Positions 59,675 to 64,000 of a stretch of DNA of 64,000 bases are shown piece by piece. The DNA is from Arsenophonus sp031446105 (GTDB lineage Bacteria; Pseudomonadota; Gammaproteobacteria; Enterobacterales; Enterobacteriaceae): NCBI GenBank assembly GCA_031446105.1, contig CP132907.1, positions 744,001 to 808,000 of the forward strand. Direction: 5' to 3'. The first letter of the stretch is position 1, and each line of letters opens with the position of its first letter. A program made the translations under genes and the position numbers. Below the pieces are notes generated by a model, which had not been told where the DNA came from, did no database searches, and worked only from the letters and a program-made list of their open reading frames with translations.

Positions 59675-60565
59675 TTAATCTTTTAAAATAATTTTTTGTT
59701 TTTGTTTTTTTATGCTTAATGTTGAACCAATTGATGCCCCAACTATAAAAAATAACGCCAACCATTGAGTAAAGAATAATTTTTCATTAAGAAAAATCAT
59801 ACCCATAAAAGCACCCATTGCAGGTTCTAAACTCATTAATGCACCAAATGTTTTTGTTGGAATTCTTGTTAATGCAAACATTTCAATAGTATAGGGAAAT
59901 GCAGTAGATAAAATAGCTACAGCAAGTGAAACAGGAAAAATTGAAAAATCAAGTAATTGTTTTACACCAATTGTAAATAAACTAATAGGAAAAAAAATTA
60001 ATGTAGAAATAAATGAACCTAAGGCTACAGTCTCTGTTCCGTATCCTGCGCCAGCACGTTGTCCAAAAATAATATACATACCCCAGCAAATACCTGCAGA
60101 TAAAGCATAAAGTATTCCAATTATATCTAAATTGTTAATTTTATTTCCTAAAGGAAATAAAAATGTTAGTCCAACAATAATCATAGATATCCAAAGAAAA
60201 TCAATTGGACGTCTTGAAGAAAACATTGCAACAGCAAGTGGTCCAGTAAATTCTAATGCAACTACAATACCTAAAGGTATTCTTTCTAGAGATAAATAAA
60301 ATAAAAAATTCATTAAACCTAAAGATATTCCATAGATAAATAAATCTTTTAAGGAATGCCTATGTATTTTTTTTCTCCAAGGTTTGAAGATAATAAATAA
60401 AATAATTGTTGCTAAAAATAATCGGAGTGTTGTTATTCCAAGTGCACTAATAGTTGGAAATAAACTTTTAGCTAATGAAGCACCACTTTGTATTGATATC
60501 ATTGCTAAAATTAATAATAATATTGGTAAAATTTTTTTTGGTTTTTGATGTAAAAAAAACAACAT
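59675..60565 (-). CDS. rhtA: Threonine/homoserine exporter RhtA (EamA family)
   Basis: Ten-helix inner-membrane exporter of the drug/metabolite transporter superfamily; 296 aa from the ATG at 60565 (E. coli 295). A GAGGA site lies just upstream; the longer frame begins with TTG and overlaps that site. Landmarks matching RhtA: SIQSGASLAKSLFP, PLGIVVALEFTGPLAVAMFSSRRPIDF, GQRAGAGYG, VAILSTAFPYTIEMFALTRIPTKTFG and SLEPAMGAFMGMIFLNE. E. coli RhtA exports threonine and homoserine; a nutritional role is possible but unproven. Confidence 0.92.
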   Translation of the reverse strand: MLFFLHQKPKKILPILLLILAMISIQSGASLAKSLFPTISALGITTLRLFLATIILFIIFKPWRKKIHRHSLKDLFIYGISLGLMNFLFYLSLERIPLGIVVALEFTGPLAVAMFSSRRPIDFLWISMIIVGLTFLFPLGNKINNLDIIGILYALSAGICWGMYIIFGQRAGAGYGTETVALGSFISTLIFFPISLFTIGVKQLLDFSIFPVSLAVAILSTAFPYTIEMFALTRIPTKTFGALMSLEPAMGAFMGMIFLNEKLFFTQWLALFFIVGASIGSTLSIKKQKQKIILKD

Positions 60566-61759
60566 TAAATATATCCTCAAGTAAATATAAAAATTATAGA
60601 AAATTAAATATGCATTTAGTAATAATATTTTTTAATGGTATTAACAATTATTGCATAAAAAAATATAAACAAATATTTTTTTTAATTTTTGTTAAAAATA
60701 TATTTTTATTTTTATGATTTTTTTATTATAAATTTATATAATTTTAAAAAATTTTGTTGTTTTTTGTTTATTTAAAAAAATATTTATTAGTATCGATTAG
60801 TATTGTATATAAATAATTATATTTTCTTTTTTAATAATTGATTTTTTAATAAATTTTTTACTATTTTTAAAAAAAATTAATCATAAATATTATTTGTAAT
60901 AATTATTATATGAGTGAATAGTTTTTAACTATATTTAAATTAAATTTAAAATTGATTATAATAAAGAGATATAGTAATAATGTTTATTAAAAAATAAAAT
61001 AGTTATTTTTTTAAGTAATAATTTTTTTAACTTTTGTATAATTTATATCAAATAGTATTTTTGTTTAATATTGATATATTAATATATATAATTAGAAATA
61101 TTAAAAATTATTTTAATATAAAAATATAAAGTATTTTATACTAAAAATTCATAAAATTTATTTAATTTTATATAATTATTTATATATCTAATATTTATAA
61201 AAAATATAATGTATTATGATATTTTTTTAAAAAATAATTTTTTATAAAAATTATTTTTTGTATATAAATACAAAAAAACTATTTTTTCATAAAATATGTT
61301 TATATTAAGATATAAATTAATAAATAAAAATAAACCATATTTTTTGTGTATTTTTTATTTATGTATTATAAATATTTATAATAAAAAATATTTTGTAATA
61401 TACTAAAAATTATTTATTTTTAATATTATTTTTTGTTATCTATTAATATTTTTGTTTTTTAATTTTTGTTAAATTTTTAATATTTAAATATATTTTATTT
61501 TTATTTTTTTGCAAGAAAATCATATATTATTTATTATTTAAATATATTATGTAATATAATATATTAGTTAATTTTTTTATTTTTATTTTTAAAAAATATT
61601 TTATTATGTATACATTAGTGTATATTTAAAAAAATATTATAAATATTTTTTAAGGTGTCAAATTTAAAGAATTTTATAAATGTATTATAAAAAAATTGCA
61701 GTTATAAAAAGCATATTTTGATACTTTTGATTAAAAATTTACTTTTTTTGGGGAAAAAA
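60566..61759. other. Gene-free stretch between rhtA and folE
   Basis: About 1.2 kb of A/T-only sequence between divergent starts; it must hold both promoters, but none can be picked with confidence. No relic is readable. Confidence 0.7.
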
Positions 61760-62425
61760 ATGTCATTCTTAACAGAAGAAGCAGATCTTGTTCGTAGAGC
61801 ATTAGAAAATTCTGGTATTGAAACGCCTTTTTATATGAAATCGTTATCTTATAATCAACGTAAACAGAAGATTAAAAAATGTATACATAAAATTATGTGT
61901 TTATTAAATCTTGATTTACAAAACGATAGTTTAATTAAAACACCAGAACGTGTTGCTAAAATGTATATAGATGAAATTTTTTCAGGATTAGATTACAATA
62001 ATTTTCCTAAAATTACTTTAATTAAAAATAAAATGGATGTTGATGAAATGGTTACTGTACGTTATATTACACTTACAAGTATTTGTGAACATCACTTTAT
62101 TACAATTGATGGAACAGCAACCGTGGCCTATGTCCCAAAAGATAAATTAATTGGATTATCAAAAATTAATCGTATTGTTCAATTTTTTTCTAATAGACCA
62201 CAAGTTCAGGAACGTTTAACACAGCAAATATTAATTGCATTACAGACATTGTTAGATACTATTAACGTTGCTGTTTCTATTGATGCTATTCATTATTGTG
62301 TTAAAGCTAGAGGTATTCATGATATGACAAGTAGTACTATGACAACATCGCTTGGTGGTTTATTTAAATCTAGTCACGATACTCGTCAAGAATTTTTGCG
62401 TAATGTTTCTCGTTTACGCAATTAA
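61760..62425 (+). CDS. folE: GTP cyclohydrolase I
   Basis: Converts GTP to 7,8-dihydroneopterin triphosphate, first step of folate synthesis; 221 aa from the ATG at 61760, preceded by GGGGAAA (E. coli 222). A frame 14 codons longer is not conserved. The zinc ligands are the Cys and His in TSICEHHFITIDG near residue 110 and the Cys in HYCVKARGIHD near 181. KTPERVAKMYIDEIFSGLDY and GLSKINRIVQFF are standard. It adds folate to the B vitamins whose synthesis is encoded here; later fol genes are outside the window. Confidence 0.97.
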   Translation: MSFLTEEADLVRRALENSGIETPFYMKSLSYNQRKQKIKKCIHKIMCLLNLDLQNDSLIKTPERVAKMYIDEIFSGLDYNNFPKITLIKNKMDVDEMVTVRYITLTSICEHHFITIDGTATVAYVPKDKLIGLSKINRIVQFFSNRPQVQERLTQQILIALQTLLDTINVAVSIDAIHYCVKARGIHDMTSSTMTTSLGGLFKSSHDTRQEFLRNVSRLRN

Positions 62426-63337
62426 TTAAATTATTTTTTAATAAAAAAATATATTGTTTAAGTTAAAATAAAATTAATAAATTTATAAAAAATATTTTTA
62501 TTTTATATAATATAATTTATATTAAATTTATATATTTAATTTTTTATAAAAATTTTCAAAAGTTATATTTATAATAAAGATATTTTGCATAAATCTTTTA
62601 AATTATTAAATAAATTTTTATAATATTTTTTATTTTTATATTTTTATATTATATACTAATAAATAGTACATTTTTTATAATTTTTTATATTTTAGTATTT
62701 TTATAAGTAATTTTAACGTAGTAAATTTATAAAAAAATATTAATTTATATATTTATTATTTTGCATTTAAGAAATATAAATTATTAAATTTGTTTATGTT
62801 TTTTTTATTTAAATAATCATAAAAATATTAATTTGGTTACAATAATTATTTTTTTATTTATTTTATATGATCAGTTAATAAAAAATAAAAAAATATTTTG
62901 AATTAATATAATTTTTTAATTAGATTTTATAAAAATATTTTTAATATATTATATTTAATATATTAAATACTTAGTAAATATTATTAATATAAATTTAAGA
63001 AATTAAAAATTATTTTTTAATTAAAATATTATATATTTAAATATTTTTTATTTAAATTAATAAAATTTAATGTTTTTTATATATTATATAAAATATTTTT
63101 TAAAATATAACATGGATAATTAAATATTATACATATTTAGTAAAAATTTAATTATAATTTATATTGAATCTGTTATTTTAAAATTTTTTAATATTTATAT
63201 ATTTATAGTATTTATAGAGAAATTTATATAATTGTTTTTTTATATATTATATAAAATATTTTTTATTTTCTTAATATAAGATATTTATATATTAAAAATA
63301 TAAAAATTATTATTGTATAATTTTATAAATATAAAAA
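62426..63337. other. Gene-free stretch downstream of metG and folE
   Basis: 912 bp between convergent ends. If MetG had its usual C-terminal domain, about 340 bp of it would lie in the right part; I see no such reading, so the domain has been lost and the DNA eroded. Confidence 0.7.
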
Positions 63338-64000
63338 TTATTTAATATTTTCTTTGAAAGATTTTGTCAAAATTGAGGTTGTTTTATTTATATCAAGACG
63401 TTGAAATAACTTTTTAAATTGATTGATTTTATGATTTAATAAAGGATGTTTTATATCTTTCCATTGGAGTGAAATATTTAAGAATTTTTCTGTACGAATG
63501 CTTAATCCTGGTAATACAGGTTTTAAGTAAATCATCAATACACGAAATAAATTAATTCCCATAGAGCATATATCATGTAATTCTCCTCCATTTTTTTCTT
63601 TTTTAGCAAGAATCCAAGGTGCTTGATTATCAATATACTTATTAGCTAAATCAGCAAGAAGCATGATTTGATGAATTACTTTATTATATTCACGATCAGA
63701 ATATGCTTGTTCAATTTTTTTTTTTGCTAAAATAAATTTTGAATAAATAGAAGGATCTGCAAGACGAGATGATAATTTACCATGAAATATTTTATTAATA
63801 AATCCAGCATTACGTGCTGCTATATTAACTACTTTATTAACTACATAACTGTTAACAGTATGGACCAAATCAATTAAATTTAAATCAACATCGTTAATAC
63901 CTGATGATAATTTAGCCGCATAATAGTATCTTAAACAATCAGGATCAAAGTGTTCTAAATAAGAACGTGCAGTAATAAAAGTACCACGTGATTTTGACAT
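63338..64000 (-). CDS. metG: Methionyl-tRNA synthetase, 3' part (runs off the window)
   Basis: Only the last 220 codons are inside; the frame is open at the window edge, where MSKSRGT is the KMSKS motif (its first Lys lies outside). The anticodon-binding helical domain follows, with DCLRYYYAAKLSSGINDVD, VNKVVNIAARNAGFI, ADLANKYIDNQAPW, SMGINLFRVLMIYLKPVLP and KINQFKKLFQRLD. The protein then stops (TKSFKENIK), where E. coli MetG continues for about 120 residues with the dimerising, tRNA-binding OB domain. So this is a short, probably monomeric form as in other reduced symbionts. Confidence 0.95.
   Translation of the reverse strand: MSKSRGTFITARSYLEHFDPDCLRYYYAAKLSSGINDVDLNLIDLVHTVNSYVVNKVVNIAARNAGFINKIFHGKLSSRLADPSIYSKFILAKKKIEQAYSDREYNKVIHQIMLLADLANKYIDNQAPWILAKKEKNGGELHDICSMGINLFRVLMIYLKPVLPGLSIRTEKFLNISLQWKDIKHPLLNHKINQFKKLFQRLDINKTTSILTKSFKENIK

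Noticed and set aside
59568..59765. 65-codon minus frame overlapping the rhtA end
   Set aside because: Out of frame with rhtA, Lys/Phe/Ile-rich, no site; a shadow plus A/T noise.
1..64000. Mobile elements, CRISPR arrays, prophage, rRNA, toxin or secretion systems
   Set aside because: None seen: no transposase, integrase, spaced direct repeats or foreign-composition island; all intact genes are ordinary enterobacterial core genes.

Overview
The window is a piece of the chromosome of a strongly reduced, very A/T-rich gammaproteobacterial insect endosymbiont. Nearly every gene is a recognisable Enterobacterales orthologue, often in Escherichia coli order: gloB-yafS-rnhA-dnaQ-tRNA-Asp, pyrG-eno, epd-pgk-fbaA, groS-groL, sufABC..SE-ldtE-lpp-pykF, pdxH-tyrS, tRNA-Ala/gltX/tRNA-Val, pgl-bioA/bioBFCD-ybhL. 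Between genes the sequence is almost pure A+T; positions 2461-2520, for example, hold two G/C in 60 bases. The closest fit I can name is a vitamin-provisioning symbiont such as an obligate Arsenophonus of a blood-feeding fly. That is inference from gene content and composition, not a database result.

Layout. 1-7.4 kb: erpA, mtnN, a 2.4 kb desert, pyrG, eno. 7.6-12.8 kb: gloB, yafS, rnhA, dnaQ, tRNA-Asp, tktA. 13.1-18.8 kb: epd-pgk-fbaA, then groS-groL with a clear sigma-32 promoter and a strong terminator. 19.3-23 kb: epmB and efp (divergent), tRNA-Leu(CAA), a MATE exporter. 24.2-30.3 kb: a CNT nucleoside transporter, a decayed deoB, deoD, nadR with its DNA-binding domain deleted, ydiK. 31.5-39.6 kb: sufABC, no sufD, sufSE, ldtE, lpp, pykF. 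40.4-49.2 kb: rnt, pdxH, tyrS, a 2 kb desert, dusA, tRNA-Ala, gltX, tRNA-Val. 50-57.4 kb: pgl, bioA and the overlapping bioBFCD operon, ybhL. 58.5-64 kb: sseA, rhtA, folE, and the 3' part of a shortened metG.

How the genes work together. The retained metabolism is lower glycolysis plus pentose phosphate steps (fbaA, pgk, eno, pykF, tktA, pgl), B-vitamin synthesis (all five core biotin genes, folE for folate, epd and pdxH for pyridoxal phosphate, nadR for NAD salvage), and Fe-S assembly (SUF, ErpA) serving the radical-SAM enzymes BioB and EpmB. MtnN can remove the 5'-deoxyadenosine those enzymes release. Regulation looks stripped down: NadR has lost its operator-binding helices and no good BirA operator is visible before bioB, but the heat-shock promoter of groESL is well preserved.

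About 17.8 kb (28%) lies in 17 gene-free stretches longer than 300 bp. Most look like fully eroded genes; only deoB is still recognisable. I found no mobile elements, phage, CRISPR, rRNA or clearly foreign islands. The unusual signals are reductive: sufD absence, NadR repressor-domain loss, deoB decay, MetG C-terminal loss, mixed CCA encoding in tRNA genes, and two long hairpins.
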